Positions 52,029 to 61,988 of a stretch of 64,000 nt of DNA are shown in pieces. Position numbers and translations under genes: made by a program. Numbering within the stretch: the stretch's first letter is position 1; each line of letters begins with the position of its first letter. Below the pieces are notes generated by a model. It saw only the letters and a list, made by a program, of their open reading frames with translations. It was not told the origin of the DNA and made no database searches. The stretch spans positions 1 through 64,000 of the forward strand of contig NZ_LT855386.1 in the NCBI RefSeq assembly GCF_900184735.1, given 5' to 3'. This DNA comes from Paucisalibacillus globulus. Its GTDB lineage: Bacteria > Bacillota > Bacilli > Bacillales > Amphibacillaceae.

Positions 52029-53270
52029 CTATTCTTTCTCCTTTATTATTCCCTTTAGCGGATGTTCTGGGCGAATAAAGCCATTTAGAATATATAATTC
52101 TTTCGCCTCATTAAATTCTTTTTTCTCAAGAATTGTCTCATGTTCAAATCGATTTATCAAATTTCCTTCCGATGCTTCTAAGGAGACTTCATAAGATTCC
52201 CAACCAGCCTTTAGTACCTCTTCTACTTTTTGAATAAGTTGACTTAAATCCCCCTCATCAAATGCGCTTATCATAATATACGGGCGGTTTTGCGGAAAGA
52301 ACTCATCCGAAACCACGTCTTTTTTATTATAAACTGTTAGCATAGGAATAGAGCTACTTTCAAGTTCGTCTAATAATTTTAAAACTGTATCTTGATGTTG
52401 CTGATAGTCAGGATGTGAGCTATCCACGACATGCAGTATAAAATCCGCTTCACTTACTTCTTCTAGAGTAGAACGGAAGGCTGCAATTAAAGTGGTTGGG
52501 AGCTGTTGAATAAATCCAACAGTGTCAGTTATTAACACTTGGAAACCTGATGGCAATTGTATCTTTCTAGTTAGCGGATCTAATGTTGCAAACAATTTAT
52601 TTTCTTCCAGTGAATCACTGTTAGTTAATCGGTTAAACATAGTCGACTTACCAGCATTGGTATACCCGACAATTGCAATTTGAAACACTTCATTTTGTTT
52701 TCTTCGTTTCCGATATTGATCACGTTGTCTTACCACTTGTTTTAAGCGTCTTTTAATATCATCGATTCGTCTTCTAATATGTCGTTGATCCGCTTCTAAT
52801 TTCGTTTCACCTGGTCCCCTTGTTCCAATCCCAGCACCTAGTCTTGATAATTGTACTCCTTGACCGCGCAATCTAGGCAATAAGTATTGAAGCTGAGCCA
52901 ATTCTACTTGAAGTTTACCTTCTTTCGTTCTGGCTCTGCTAGCAAATATATCAAGTATTAATTGACTACGATCAATAACACGACAATCAAAAAAATCACT
53001 TAAGTTTCTTGACTGACCTGCAGATAACTCATCATTCGATATCACTAAGTCTATTTCTAGTTCGTCTATTCTTTCTTTTATTTCGGCCATCTTACCTTCA
53101 CCAATATAATAAGCAGAATGAATTCTCTCCCTGTTTTGTGTGATCACTTCTATCACTTTACCACCTGCAGTATCCGCTAAAGAGATTAGCTCTTCCAGGG
53201 AGGATTCAAATAAATCATCAGGTTGGTTAGGTCTTTTTACAGCTATTACTATAATTCTTTCTTCTGGCAT
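52029..53270 (-). CDS. hflX: ribosome-associated GTPase HflX
   Basis: A 413-residue GTPase that rescues stalled ribosomes. The N-terminal domain ends in the glycine-rich 'GAGIGTRGPGETKLE'; the G domain has G1 'GYTNAGKSTMFN', 'ATLDPLTRKIQLP', G3 'DTVGFIQQLPTTL' and G4 'NKKD'. It corresponds to B. subtilis YnbA. It is first in the hflX-ynbB unit. The ATG has ggagagaag at a somewhat long distance. The lineage-specific short C-terminal domain follows. Confidence 0.93.
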   Translation of the reverse strand: MPEERIIVIAVKRPNQPDDLFESSLEELISLADTAGGKVIEVITQNRERIHSAYYIGEGKMAEIKERIDELEIDLVISNDELSAGQSRNLSDFFDCRVIDRSQLILDIFASRARTKEGKLQVELAQLQYLLPRLRGQGVQLSRLGAGIGTRGPGETKLEADQRHIRRRIDDIKRRLKQVVRQRDQYRKRRKQNEVFQIAIVGYTNAGKSTMFNRLTNSDSLEENKLFATLDPLTRKIQLPSGFQVLITDTVGFIQQLPTTLIAAFRSTLEEVSEADFILHVVDSSHPDYQQHQDTVLKLLDELESSSIPMLTVYNKKDVVSDEFFPQNRPYIMISAFDEGDLSQLIQKVEEVLKAGWESYEVSLEASEGNLINRFEHETILEKKEFNEAKELYILNGFIRPEHPLKGIIKEKE

Positions 53271-53328
53271 GAGTTCTACTTCTCTCCTTCATGAATTGCT
53301 AAAAATCTGAGTATGAATAATGATGTCG

Positions 53329-54261
53329 CTACAAAATCGAATCAATATCATCTAATTTCAAATCATTTCCTGTCAGCACTATAAGTTCGTCTGGTGATAT
53401 ATTATCTTTATAAAGTAATCTTACTGCCTGCATACGTATAGCATGTTCAATTACATTTCGGATAAATCGGGCATTGGAAAAGTTTCTATTTATATTGTTC
53501 TTTTGTTTATAGAGGTAATTTCTTAATTTCCATTCTGCGTCCTTTGATAATTGATACTCTCTATCAGATGCCATTCGTCGAGAGATTTCAAGCAATTGAT
53601 CAACCTCATAATCTGGAAATTCAAGAATGAAAGGAAATCTTGATTTTAGCCCCGGATTCAATGTTAAAAAACGGTCCATCTCATATGGATAACCAGCAAG
53701 AATTAATACAAAGTCATCTCCATTATCTTCCATATGTTTGACTAGGGTGTCAATCGCTTCTTTACCAAAATCTCTTTCCCCGCCCCTGGCTAAGGAATAA
53801 GCTTCATCAATGAATAGAATCCCACCCATTGACTTTTGAATTAAAGCACGAGTTTTTTGTGCAGTTTGACCAATATATTCACCAACCAGGTCAGCTCTTT
53901 CAGCCTCAATAAAATGTCCTTTAGAAAGTAGATTCATATCAAAATATATTTTAGCTAACTTTCTAGCCACTGTAGTTTTCCCTGTACCTGGATTTCCCTT
54001 AAATAACATGTGCAATACTTGCTTTGTATTTGTGAGGCCCATTTGAGTTCGCTTTTCATTGATAACAATAGAAGCATAGATTTCTTTTATTTTCTGTTTT
54101 AGATTATCCATTCCAACAAAATTAGATAATTCTTGATCAATATGAGCAAATGGGTCTTTTCCAATGTATTCTTGTTGAACATTATCTAGTTTAGCAGCGT
54201 GATTATCTTGTAAAACAATATTAATTTTTCCATTTTTATGATGAATCCTTTGAGTACCCAA
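53329..54261 (-). CDS. spoVK: stage V sporulation protein K (AAA+ ATPase)
   Basis: A 310-residue CbxX/CfxQ-type AAA+ ATPase needed late in spore maturation in the mother cell. Walker A 'GNPGTGKTTVA' (about 85-95), Walker B 'ILFIDEAYSLARGG' (about 148-161), sensor 1 'FVLILAGYP' and arginine finger 'NPGLKSRFPF' are present. I start it at TTG 54261 with aaggag at 8 bases, the GTG at 54270 being inside that site. Upstream 'cgtataat' is a weak sigma-E -10; no good -35 was found. Order hfq-spoVK-hflX is that of B. subtilis. Confidence 0.93.
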   Translation of the reverse strand: MGTQRIHHKNGKINIVLQDNHAAKLDNVQQEYIGKDPFAHIDQELSNFVGMDNLKQKIKEIYASIVINEKRTQMGLTNTKQVLHMLFKGNPGTGKTTVARKLAKIYFDMNLLSKGHFIEAERADLVGEYIGQTAQKTRALIQKSMGGILFIDEAYSLARGGERDFGKEAIDTLVKHMEDNGDDFVLILAGYPYEMDRFLTLNPGLKSRFPFILEFPDYEVDQLLEISRRMASDREYQLSKDAEWKLRNYLYKQKNNINRNFSNARFIRNVIEHAIRMQAVRLLYKDNISPDELIVLTGNDLKLDDIDSIL

Positions 54262-54355
54262 CTTTATCACTCCTTAGTCATCTTATTATACGTAAAGGGT
54301 AATAAAGTTGTGACAAATGCCTATATCTTACTTGAAGCATGTAATGCAAACCAAA

Positions 54356-54380
54356 AACGAACGCTATCAAAGCGTTCGTT
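54356..54380 (-). terminator. hfq terminator
   Basis: aacgaacgct / agcgttcgtt, a 10-bp perfect stem with a 5-base loop, 5 bases after the hfq stop, followed by TTTTTGG on the minus strand. Confidence 0.85.
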
Positions 54381-54385
54381 ATAGT

Positions 54386-54610
54386 CTACTCTTTATCCAG
54401 ATTTACATTTTTAGAAGGTGCAAAAGTGGAAATAGCATGTTTAAAAATTAATTGCTGTTTACCTTCTGATTCCAATAAAACTGTAAAATTATCAAAAGCT
54501 TTGACAATGCCTCTTAACTGAAAACCATTTGTGAGAAACACGGTAACGGAAATATGCTCTTTTCGTAATTGATTTAAATATTGATCCTGAATGTTCACAG
54601 ATTGTGCCAC
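54386..54610 (-). CDS. hfq: RNA chaperone Hfq
   Basis: A 74-residue Sm-like hexamer-forming protein that pairs small RNAs with targets. Sm1 '[20 protein letters not shown]' and Sm2 '[13 protein letters not shown]' (with the 'FKHA' equivalent of YKHA) are clear. It follows miaA by 42 bp, the usual place in Bacilli, and is terminated separately. gaggaaaa lies before the ATG. Confidence 0.96.
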   Translation of the reverse strand: MAQSVNIQDQYLNQLRKEHISVTVFLTNGFQLRGIVKAFDNFTVLLESEGKQQLIFKHAISTFAPSKNVNLDKE

Positions 54611-54652
54611 CTGATTTTCCTCCTCTTTTCTATCTATACTATATATTTCTAC

Positions 54653-55585
54653 TTAACTTTCAATAAATCCTGCTAAATCCGTTAAAATGTCGTTAAATTT
54701 TTCGGTCATGGTTGATGGAGTCAGTTCGTACCAATTTACATCCATTTTGTTTTTAAACCAAGTGTATTGCCGTTTAGCATATCTCCTCGAATTTCGTTTC
54801 AACAATTCAATTGATGTCTCTAAAGGGACTTCTCCAGTAAAATAAGGGATTAATTCTTTATAGCCTATTGCTTTCATTGATTGATAGTTTTCATAACCTT
54901 TCTCAATTAAACCTTTAACCTCTTCCAATAATCCTTCTCTAACCATACCATCAACTCGTTGATTAATTCGTTTATAAAGTAACTCTCGATCCATTTCGAG
55001 TCCTATTAATAAACTTTCATACGGGCTACTACTTGCCTGTTGCTTTTGATACTCTGTCATGGTTAAACCGGTTTTTTCAAAGATTTCTAACGCCCTAAGG
55101 ACTCTTCGGAAATTATTGGGATGAATTTTTTCTGCTTGGTTAGGATCAATTGTCTTCAATCGATCAAATAATGGCTCGATGCCCTTTTGATTCATCTCAT
55201 CTTCTAACCTTTTAGTTAAAGCATCATCTCTCTTTTCTTTAGAAAAATTGTAATTCTGTAGAACTGCTTGTATGTATAAACCACTTCCTCCAACAATAAT
55301 CGGAATGTGGTTTCTTGCTGAAATTTCTTCTATATATTTCTGAACATAGTATTGAAAGTCTGCAACAGAGAAGTCTTCATTGGGGGACTTGATGTCAATC
55401 ATATGATGCGGTATTCCTGCCATTTCTTCTTCCTTTATCTTGGCTGTACCAATATCCATCCCTTTGTACACCTGCATGGAATCACCACTGATAATTTCCC
55501 CACCAAACTTTTTCGCAACCTCTATACTAAGTCTAGTTTTCCCAACAGCAGTTGGACCGACTATCGCAATAACTTTTTGTTTCAT
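54653..55585 (-). CDS. miaA: tRNA dimethylallyltransferase
   Basis: Adds the dimethylallyl group to A37 of tRNAs reading UNN codons, 310 residues. P-loop 'GPTAVGKTRLSIEVAKKFGG', 'SGDSMQVYKGMDIGTAK' and 'VGGSGLYIQAVL' are the active-site blocks, and 'NSRRYAKRQYTWFKN' is the C-terminal tRNA-contact block. MiaB, encoded at 62-63.5 kb, then methylthiolates the product. aggggaag precedes the ATG. Confidence 0.96.
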   Translation of the reverse strand: MKQKVIAIVGPTAVGKTRLSIEVAKKFGGEIISGDSMQVYKGMDIGTAKIKEEEMAGIPHHMIDIKSPNEDFSVADFQYYVQKYIEEISARNHIPIIVGGSGLYIQAVLQNYNFSKEKRDDALTKRLEDEMNQKGIEPLFDRLKTIDPNQAEKIHPNNFRRVLRALEIFEKTGLTMTEYQKQQASSSPYESLLIGLEMDRELLYKRINQRVDGMVREGLLEEVKGLIEKGYENYQSMKAIGYKELIPYFTGEVPLETSIELLKRNSRRYAKRQYTWFKNKMDVNWYELTPSTMTEKFNDILTDLAGFIES

Positions 55586-55611
55586 TCAACTTCCCCTAAT
55601 AATTAATCTTT

Positions 55612-56064
55612 TTATTCCTTATAAGCACGATATGCAGATAGCATCCAAACATATTTTTCATAACTTCCTAAAAGTGATATTAATAAATCTTTTGTTGGTT
55701 CATCACTTCGTTCGTCTGCAAGTGTAAATCCGACTTCACGTATTTCAGTAATAAGCTGCTTATAATCTGCATGTAGTTGGTCGATTATTTCGTCTTCTTC
55801 ATCATCCGCATTAGCTTCTACTAAAGTAGCTTCTTTTAAATACTTAGACATAGTAGCAAGAGGTTTACCATCTATCATTAGAATCCTCTCTGCAACTTCA
55901 TCAAGGTCATTTGCAAACTTCTTATACATCTCTTCAAATAATGTATGAAGCCCAAAAAAATGTCTTCCCTGGATAAACCAATGATAACGATGTAATTTTA
56001 CATACATTACAAATTGGTTCGATAATAATTGATTTAGGAAATTAATTAATTTTTGATTTTCCAC
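55612..56064 (-). CDS. dps: Dps-family ferritin-like DNA-binding protein
   Basis: A 150-residue Dps/MrgA-type dodecamer subunit that oxidises and stores iron and protects DNA. Ferroxidase residues: 'LHRYHWFIQGRHFFGLH' (His and His/Asp pairs) and 'DLDEVAERILMIDGKPLAT'. In B. subtilis the paralogue MrgA is PerR-controlled, but I see no good PerR box in the 95 bp upstream. It is inserted between miaA and mutL, where many Bacilli have other genes. The symbol is a family label. aggtggag precedes the ATG. Confidence 0.88.
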   Translation of the reverse strand: MENQKLINFLNQLLSNQFVMYVKLHRYHWFIQGRHFFGLHTLFEEMYKKFANDLDEVAERILMIDGKPLATMSKYLKEATLVEANADDEEDEIIDQLHADYKQLITEIREVGFTLADERSDEPTKDLLISLLGSYEKYVWMLSAYRAYKE

Positions 56065-56159
56065 TTGTACTCCACCTTTTTTAAATCATAGAGTGCTTAT
56101 TTTCCCTATAAAATTACACTTATGATTAGGATTATCGAAGTACAGTGGAAATATACCTA

Positions 56160-58022
56160 TTACATCACTCGTTTAAACATTTTTTCTAACTCATAAGTTG
56201 TAAAGTGGACGATAATTGGGCGTCCATGTGGACAAGTAAATGGATCAGTTGTTTTTCTTAGGTCTTCTAGTAAACGAAACATATCATCATGATTTAAAAA
56301 ATGGTTAGCTTTAATGGAACGTTTACAAGACATTAGAATCGCTGCATCTTCACGAATAGATTCTACATCAATTCTTTCATCATGCATGATTTGTTCGATC
56401 ATTTCCCTAATGACTTCTTCCTCAAATCCTTTAGGAAACCAATTTGGATAAGACCTGACTATATAAGACTGATTCCCAAAGCTTTCAAAAAACAGACCCA
56501 CTCCCTCTAATTCAGTTTTATAATGTTCTATAAAAATGGATTCTTGCTTTGAGAATTCAAAGGTAATTGGGATTAGTAATTCTTGAACTTCTTTAGTTGT
56601 TTGCCCTAACTTCTTCTTAAAAAACTCATACTTTATCCGTTCTTGCGCTGCATGTTGATCAATCATAAAAAATCCATTTTCATTTTGCGCTAAGATATAC
56701 GTGCCATGTAGCTGACCAATTGGATACATAACCGGAACACGATCTTCTAATGCAAGATACTCTTTTTTATCATGTTCCCGTTGTAGTTCAAACGTTTGTT
56801 TTAAAGTCTCTGTAGATAGTTCCTCTTGTTGGATTTCATTGTCACTAGCTACGGATTGTTTCTCTGCGATATTATGGTCTTCTTTATCCTCTTGTTGGAA
56901 GAATGACTTATTCATTTCATTAGCAACCACATTCATTTGTGACTCTTTTACAATAGGTTTAGTTGAATCGAAATTGAAAGTGGGCTGAAAACTTTGCTTA
57001 TGAGTCTCTTTCGGTTTTTGTTCTAATTCAGGAATTAATCTTGTTTGTCTAAAGGTTGTCCGTATTTGTTCCTCAACTAATGAATACAATTCTTTATCCT
57101 TACTAAACCTTGCTTCTAATTTCGTTGGATGTACATTAACATCCACGAGTATGGGATCCATATTAACTTGTAAAACAACAATTGGAGATCGACCAATAGG
57201 TAATAAAGTATGGTATCCACGGATGATAGCTTGTGTAATTGGGATACTCTTTATATACCTCCCGTTTAAAATAATGGAAATGTAAGACCTTGATGCTCTA
57301 GTTATTTCAGGTTTTGCAATATACCCTTTAATATTAAAGTCAAGAGTCTCCACATTAATCGGTACCATTTTTCTTGCTACACCCATACCGTATATTTGAG
57401 CGATTACTTGAAGTAGGTCGCCAGTACCAGGAGTTTTAAATAAAGATTTTCCATTATGAGATGCTTCAAAACGAATTTCGGGATGAGACAAAGCTAGTCT
57501 ATTTAACAGATCTGTTATATGTCCAAGTTCCGTATGAATAGTCTTCATATATTTCAAACGAGCAGGGGTGTTATAGAATAAATCAGATACGGTTATTTCT
57601 GTACCCTTTCTAGCATTACTTTTACCCCTCTCCTTTACTTCGCCACCCTCTAGGGACAGATAAGTTCCAGCAGAGTCTCCCTGAGATGTCTTTATGGTTA
57701 ACCTACATACAGATGCTATACTAGCTAGAGCTTCACCACGAAAGCCTAATGTATGCACATGAAATAAATCTGACTCATTGCGAATTTTACTAGTTGCGTG
57801 ACGTAGGAAAGCCCTTTCTACATCGTCTTCAACCATACCTTCTCCATTATCAGTAATTTTAATTTGTTCTAATCCCGCTTCTAGAACATCAATTTTTATC
57901 CAGGTACTACCAGCATCAATACTGTTCTCAACTAACTCCTTTACCACCGATGCTGGTCTTTCGACAACTTCTCCTGCAGCTATTTTATTTGCTAAGGTTT
58001 CTGGCATTTGAAATATCTTCAT
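56160..58022 (-). CDS. mutL: DNA mismatch repair endonuclease MutL
   Basis: A 620-residue mismatch-repair protein. GHKL ATPase motifs '[11 protein letters not shown]', 'DNGEGM' and '[10 protein letters not shown]' lie in the first 110 residues. The C-terminal endonuclease motif is present ('[12 protein letters not shown]', about 455-466), as are '[11 protein letters not shown]' and 'CPHGRP', so it belongs to the nicking type found where MutH is absent. A variable linker (about 345-425) joins the domains. It begins 15 bp after mutS in the mutSL operon. Confidence 0.96.
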   Translation of the reverse strand: MKIFQMPETLANKIAAGEVVERPASVVKELVENSIDAGSTWIKIDVLEAGLEQIKITDNGEGMVEDDVERAFLRHATSKIRNESDLFHVHTLGFRGEALASIASVCRLTIKTSQGDSAGTYLSLEGGEVKERGKSNARKGTEITVSDLFYNTPARLKYMKTIHTELGHITDLLNRLALSHPEIRFEASHNGKSLFKTPGTGDLLQVIAQIYGMGVARKMVPINVETLDFNIKGYIAKPEITRASRSYISIILNGRYIKSIPITQAIIRGYHTLLPIGRSPIVVLQVNMDPILVDVNVHPTKLEARFSKDKELYSLVEEQIRTTFRQTRLIPELEQKPKETHKQSFQPTFNFDSTKPIVKESQMNVVANEMNKSFFQQEDKEDHNIAEKQSVASDNEIQQEELSTETLKQTFELQREHDKKEYLALEDRVPVMYPIGQLHGTYILAQNENGFFMIDQHAAQERIKYEFFKKKLGQTTKEVQELLIPITFEFSKQESIFIEHYKTELEGVGLFFESFGNQSYIVRSYPNWFPKGFEEEVIREMIEQIMHDERIDVESIREDAAILMSCKRSIKANHFLNHDDMFRLLEDLRKTTDPFTCPHGRPIIVHFTTYELEKMFKRVM

Positions 58023-58037
58023 TAGAAAGAACCCTTT

Positions 58038-60641
58038 CTATTTACTACTTTGTACTCTTTTTTTACTTAACTTTTGTAAACGATGTAATGCATTCATTGC
58101 CTCTAATGGAGTCATATCAAAAAGATCTAGCTCATTTAACTCTTTTAGAATCTTGCCTTCTTCGCCTGATACTGTATTTGTATTCAATACCCTTTGATTA
58201 CTCTCTTCAACGAAAAATGATAATTGATTAGACTCGTTATTTGTTTCTTTCAAATCTTGTCCTGAATCAAAGCTTTCTAATTGCTCCAATATTACACTTG
58301 CTCGATTAATCAACTTATCCGGCAAGTTTGCAAGCTTAGCGACATGAATGCCATAACTTTTATCTGCAGCACCATCTTTAATTTGGTGGAGGAATACGAC
58401 ATTTCCTTCATGCTCTTCAGCACGAACATGGATATTCTTTAACCTAGGAAGATTTTCCTCTAAGGCCGTTAATTCATGGTAATGGGTTGAGAATAATGTC
58501 TTTGCACGAATATTGTTATGAATATACTCAACTATCGCCTGCGCTAGCGCCATTCCATCATAAGTGCTAGTTCCACGACCAATTTCATCAAGAAGAATTA
58601 AACTCCTATCAGTAGCATTTGATATTGCATGATTAGCTTCGAGCATTTCCACCATAAAGGTGCTTTGGCCAGATACAAGGTCATCAGCAGCTCCGATGCG
58701 GGTGAAAATTTGGTCAAAGATTAAAAGCTCTGCCTTTTCACAGGGTACAAAGCAGCCTATTTGACCCATAATAGCAATCAATGCCAATTGCCTCATATAG
58801 GTGCTTTTTCCAGACATATTTGGCCCAGTAATTAATAATACATTTTTATCATTATCTAACAAGATATCATTCGGCACAAATGTACCATCATCCATTACTT
58901 TCTCTATGACAGGATGACGACCATTTTTAACTTCTAATTTATCTTTTGTAAAATTTGGTCGCTGATAATTATTCGTTTCACTTACGGTTGCAAATGATTG
59001 TAAAACATCAATTTTACTAATGATATCTGCTAGATATTGAATTTTAGGAATGTGTGACTTAATATTTTCCCGTATTTCTGTAAATAGTTTGTACTCTAAG
59101 TCTACACTTTTTTCTTCCGCTTCTAAGATTAATTGCTCTTTTTCTTTTAGTTCTGGTGTAATAAAACGTTCTGCATTGGTTAATGTTTGTTTACGCTCAT
59201 ACTTACCTTCAGGTAGCAAGTGTAAATTGGCTTTTGTGACCTCGATATAATAACCAAAGACACGATTATAACCAATTTTTAAGGACTTAATATTAGTTTC
59301 TATTTTTTCTTTTTGTTCCAATTCTGCTATCCATTTCTTACCATTTCGTGAAGCATATCGATACTTATCCAATTGATTATCATAGCCATCTTTAATAATA
59401 TCTCCCTCTTTAATGGAGATAGGGGGATCCTCCACTATACTAGCTTCCAAGGTATCTACCACTTCAGTTGGATATTCTAGTTGCTCAGCTAGTTGAGTGA
59501 TTACTTTGTTATCAAAAGATGAAAGAATTTCCTTTATTTCTGGAATTCTATTCAATGATTTCTTAAGTTGTATTAGGTCCCTGGCATTTACATTTCCAAA
59601 TGCAATTCTTCCAGCTAAACGCTCTAAATCATACACAGATTTTAGGCTCTCACGTAATCTATCCCGTTCTAGAAATCCATTGTAGAAGCCTTCTACTGCC
59701 TCAAGTCGATTTTCTATTTGAATCTTATCTAATAATGGACGCTCTAACCATTTTTTTAACATTCGGGATCCCATTGCTGTTACTGTTTTATCTAGAACCC
59801 ATAATAAACTACCGTGCCTTCCCTTTCTTAGAATCGTTTCGGTTAGCTCCAGATTCCGCTTCGAATACATGTCCAGAGATAGATAAGCATTGAGTTCAAG
59901 TATCTCCGCTTGTTTTAAATGATCTAAGGAACGTTTTTGTGTATGTTGAACATAATTTAGTAAGCGACTAAAAGCTTTCACTAGGAGTTCATCGGTCAAA
60001 TTTTCACAAATATTACGATACTCTCCATTAAAAGTAACCTCATCTTGATATGATAATGTTACTTGTAATCGGTCTTTTAATTGTTCTTGAAGTTCCTCTG
60101 ATAAATTAGATGAAACCACAATCTCTTTTATTGGTTGATTATAGAGTTCATGTATGACGCGATCAAATTCAGAATTAATATGAGCAATTTTACTCTCTCC
60201 AGTTGATAGATCACAATAAACAATAACAAATGACCCATCCTGAAAATGTGATAGACTTGCAATATAATTATTGTTCCGTTCATTTAACATAGTGCTTTCC
60301 ATAACGGTACCGGGAGTGATAAGTTGTACAACTTCACGCTTAACTACTCCTTTTGCCGTTTTAGGATCCTCTACTTGCTCACAAATAGCTACTTTATACC
60401 CTTTCTCCACTAGATTCTTTATATAGTTTCCAGCTGAATGATAAGGAACACCACACATTGGAATCTTGTCCTCTTGTCCAGCATCACGTTTTGTTAAGGT
60501 AATCTCCAATTCTCTAGACGCTTTAATAGCATCTTCAAAAAACATCTCATAAAAATCGCCTAATCGAAAGAATAAAAATGCATCTTTATGATCTGCTTTA
60601 ATTCTTAAATATTGTTCCATCATTGGTGTATATTTTGCCAT
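58038..60641 (-). CDS. mutS: DNA mismatch recognition protein MutS
   Basis: A 867-residue mismatch-binding ATPase. N-terminal mismatch-binding motif '[11 protein letters not shown]' (about 25-35) with the Phe that wedges at mispairs; core and clamp domains; Walker A '[18 protein letters not shown]' at about 607 and Walker B '[16 protein letters not shown]'; C-terminal '[12 protein letters not shown]'. I start it at ATG 60641 with ggagg at 8 bases rather than at the TTG that overlaps this site. It is followed by mutL. Between it and cotE lies a terminator. Confidence 0.97.
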   Translation of the reverse strand: MAKYTPMMEQYLRIKADHKDAFLFFRLGDFYEMFFEDAIKASRELEITLTKRDAGQEDKIPMCGVPYHSAGNYIKNLVEKGYKVAICEQVEDPKTAKGVVKREVVQLITPGTVMESTMLNERNNNYIASLSHFQDGSFVIVYCDLSTGESKIAHINSEFDRVIHELYNQPIKEIVVSSNLSEELQEQLKDRLQVTLSYQDEVTFNGEYRNICENLTDELLVKAFSRLLNYVQHTQKRSLDHLKQAEILELNAYLSLDMYSKRNLELTETILRKGRHGSLLWVLDKTVTAMGSRMLKKWLERPLLDKIQIENRLEAVEGFYNGFLERDRLRESLKSVYDLERLAGRIAFGNVNARDLIQLKKSLNRIPEIKEILSSFDNKVITQLAEQLEYPTEVVDTLEASIVEDPPISIKEGDIIKDGYDNQLDKYRYASRNGKKWIAELEQKEKIETNIKSLKIGYNRVFGYYIEVTKANLHLLPEGKYERKQTLTNAERFITPELKEKEQLILEAEEKSVDLEYKLFTEIRENIKSHIPKIQYLADIISKIDVLQSFATVSETNNYQRPNFTKDKLEVKNGRHPVIEKVMDDGTFVPNDILLDNDKNVLLITGPNMSGKSTYMRQLALIAIMGQIGCFVPCEKAELLIFDQIFTRIGAADDLVSGQSTFMVEMLEANHAISNATDRSLILLDEIGRGTSTYDGMALAQAIVEYIHNNIRAKTLFSTHYHELTALEENLPRLKNIHVRAEEHEGNVVFLHQIKDGAADKSYGIHVAKLANLPDKLINRASVILEQLESFDSGQDLKETNNESNQLSFFVEESNQRVLNTNTVSGEEGKILKELNELDLFDMTPLEAMNALHRLQKLSKKRVQSSK

Positions 60642-60715
60642 TACAAAATCCTCCAAAAACCTACATATTATTCTATTATTATAGCATAAAATGTCCTAAC
60701 TACCGTGAGTAAAAA

Positions 60716-60747
60716 AAAACTTACGAGGAACATCCCCCGTAAGTTTT
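60716..60747 (-). terminator. cotE terminator
   Basis: aaaacttacg / cgtaagtttt, a 10-bp perfect stem with a 12-base loop just after the cotE stop; the minus strand continues with TTTTTACTC. Confidence 0.85.
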
Positions 60748-61326
60748 CTAATCTTTACTTCTTGAACTCGAGCTACTCTCAAGGAAATCTGGTTTTAAAT
60801 CGCTTAACTCATCCTCTGTTACAGCATAATCCCAGCTTTCATCATCATGATGTTTGAATCCTCTTGGTTTAACTTTAACGTAAATTTTTGTTTCGCCAAC
60901 TACTTGAACCATAAATTCTCTCTCAATGTCTACAAGAATCTTATTTCCTTGATTTGCAATTCTGCATTCCAAGCAATTTGGTTGTTGTAGCACTTTACAA
61001 ATCACATCGTAATCATCACTTATGCAATTTTCATCTAATACCCCCAGAGGAATATAGTCGCAGTACGTTACCCTTTCCGTAACTACCTCTGTTTTTGTAT
61101 TATCATTATAGGAATACCAAATATTAATGTCATAGCTTCCATTAACTTCAATGGTATCTTCTGATTTTTTATTTGCATTATATAGATGATTTATAACCCA
61201 GCATCCTAAGATACTTGTAGGTCTATGTGATGGCGAAATGGAATGAGTAGCTTGCGTGAATTTTTTACCTTTGCCGATAACCGCTTTTGTAATAATTTCT
61301 CGGTAGTCTTTATCTAGAAAACTCAT
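60748..61326 (-). CDS. cotE: outer spore coat morphogenetic protein CotE
   Basis: A 192-residue mother-cell protein that nucleates the outer coat. 'DYREIITKAVIGKGKKFTQA' at the start, 'NIWYSYNDNTKTEVVTERVT' (about 70-89) and 'CKVLQQPNCLE' are CotE signatures, and the acidic C-terminus is usual. The ATG at 61326 (MSFLDKDYREII) fits the family start; gaggagg lies 11 bases upstream, and the longer frame has no better site. A sigma-E promoter matches closely at 61358-61386. Its place between mutS and ricA is as in B. subtilis. Confidence 0.95.
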   Translation of the reverse strand: MSFLDKDYREIITKAVIGKGKKFTQATHSISPSHRPTSILGCWVINHLYNANKKSEDTIEVNGSYDINIWYSYNDNTKTEVVTERVTYCDYIPLGVLDENCISDDYDVICKVLQQPNCLECRIANQGNKILVDIEREFMVQVVGETKIYVKVKPRGFKHHDDESWDYAVTEDELSDLKPDFLESSSSSRSKD

Positions 61327-61357
61327 AATTACGTTTACCTCCTCTTTTTTCATAGTC

Positions 61358-61386
61358 ATTTTATGCAAGACAAATACCTAATGTTC
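61358..61386 (-). promoter_or_regulatory. sigma-E-type promoter of cotE
   Basis: Minus strand: GAACATT (-35, 61380-61386), 14 bp, CATAAAAT (-10, 61358-61365). This agrees with KMATATT-N14-CATACAHT at 6 of 7 and about 7 of 8 positions, as expected for early mother-cell transcription. Confidence 0.75.
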
Positions 61387-61478
61387 ATGATGAATCCATG
61401 AAAGGTAAATAATTAATGATTTTTTTAGGCGAAAACCGTTACATGATGTTGGTTACAGGGACTTAAGGAATAATAAAA

Positions 61479-61510
61479 AAGCTAAGCATGATAATTCATT
61501 TGCTTAGCTT
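61479..61510 (-). terminator. ricA terminator
   Basis: aagctaagca / tgcttagctt, a 10-bp perfect stem with a 12-base loop, about 50 bp after the ricA stop and followed on the minus strand by TTTTTATTATTCC. Confidence 0.8.
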
Positions 61511-61559
61511 GTAAATTAGTTTATTAGGTTTTGATATCTAGAAAGACAATGTTAAAACT

Positions 61560-61988
61560 TTAATGATCACAGCCTACGTTATTTTTATCTGCTGCTGCTG
61601 TTTTTCCAGATAATGGATCTCCGCCGGTTGATTCGATCACTTTGTTAGTTACTTCTCGAGCGATTGTACCTGAAACTAGTTGTAATACATCATTAACCAC
61701 AATTTGTGTTTCTTTAAATTCTTGAACAATAGGAATCTCATCTATTTCTGCTTGTAAACGATCGATTTCATCTTCAATTCGTTTTAATGCTTCTCTTTTC
61801 TCATAAGCTTGGAAATTAACTGCTTGCTTTTGCAAGGTTTTAATTTTTTGAATTAATTTCGTTACTTTTTGATTTTCATTTAATTTCGCTTCTACTTGTT
61901 TAAAACGCTCAATTTCTTCTGTATTAGCCAACATCTCTGCAAGTTTTCTTGCTTCTTCTAGTACTTGTGTGCGAGTAAATTCTGCCAT
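61560..61988 (-). CDS. ricA: RicA (YmcA), biofilm/competence/sporulation factor
   Basis: A 142-residue helical protein of the YlbF/YmcA group. RicA works with RicF (YlbF) and RicT (YaaT) in a complex that carries Fe-S clusters and speeds Spo0A activation and mRNA maturation. 'REARKLAEMLANTEEIERFK'-type N-terminal helix, a 'YEKREALKRIEDEIDRLQAE' coiled coil and the end 'GCDH' with Cys140 are visible. Its ATG directly follows the miaB stop (TAAATG), with gaggtg inside the end of miaB, so translation is coupled. Confidence 0.93.
   Translation of the reverse strand: MAEFTRTQVLEEARKLAEMLANTEEIERFKQVEAKLNENQKVTKLIQKIKTLQKQAVNFQAYEKREALKRIEDEIDRLQAEIDEIPIVQEFKETQIVVNDVLQLVSGTIAREVTNKVIESTGGDPLSGKTAAADKNNVGCDH

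Noticed and set aside
54262-54355. Sigma-E promoter for spoVK
   Set aside because: A -10-like cgtataat is present but no acceptable -35 at 13-15 bp; too weak to annotate.
56065-56159. PerR box before dps
   Set aside because: AT-rich near-palindromes exist, but none fits the 7-1-7 consensus well enough.
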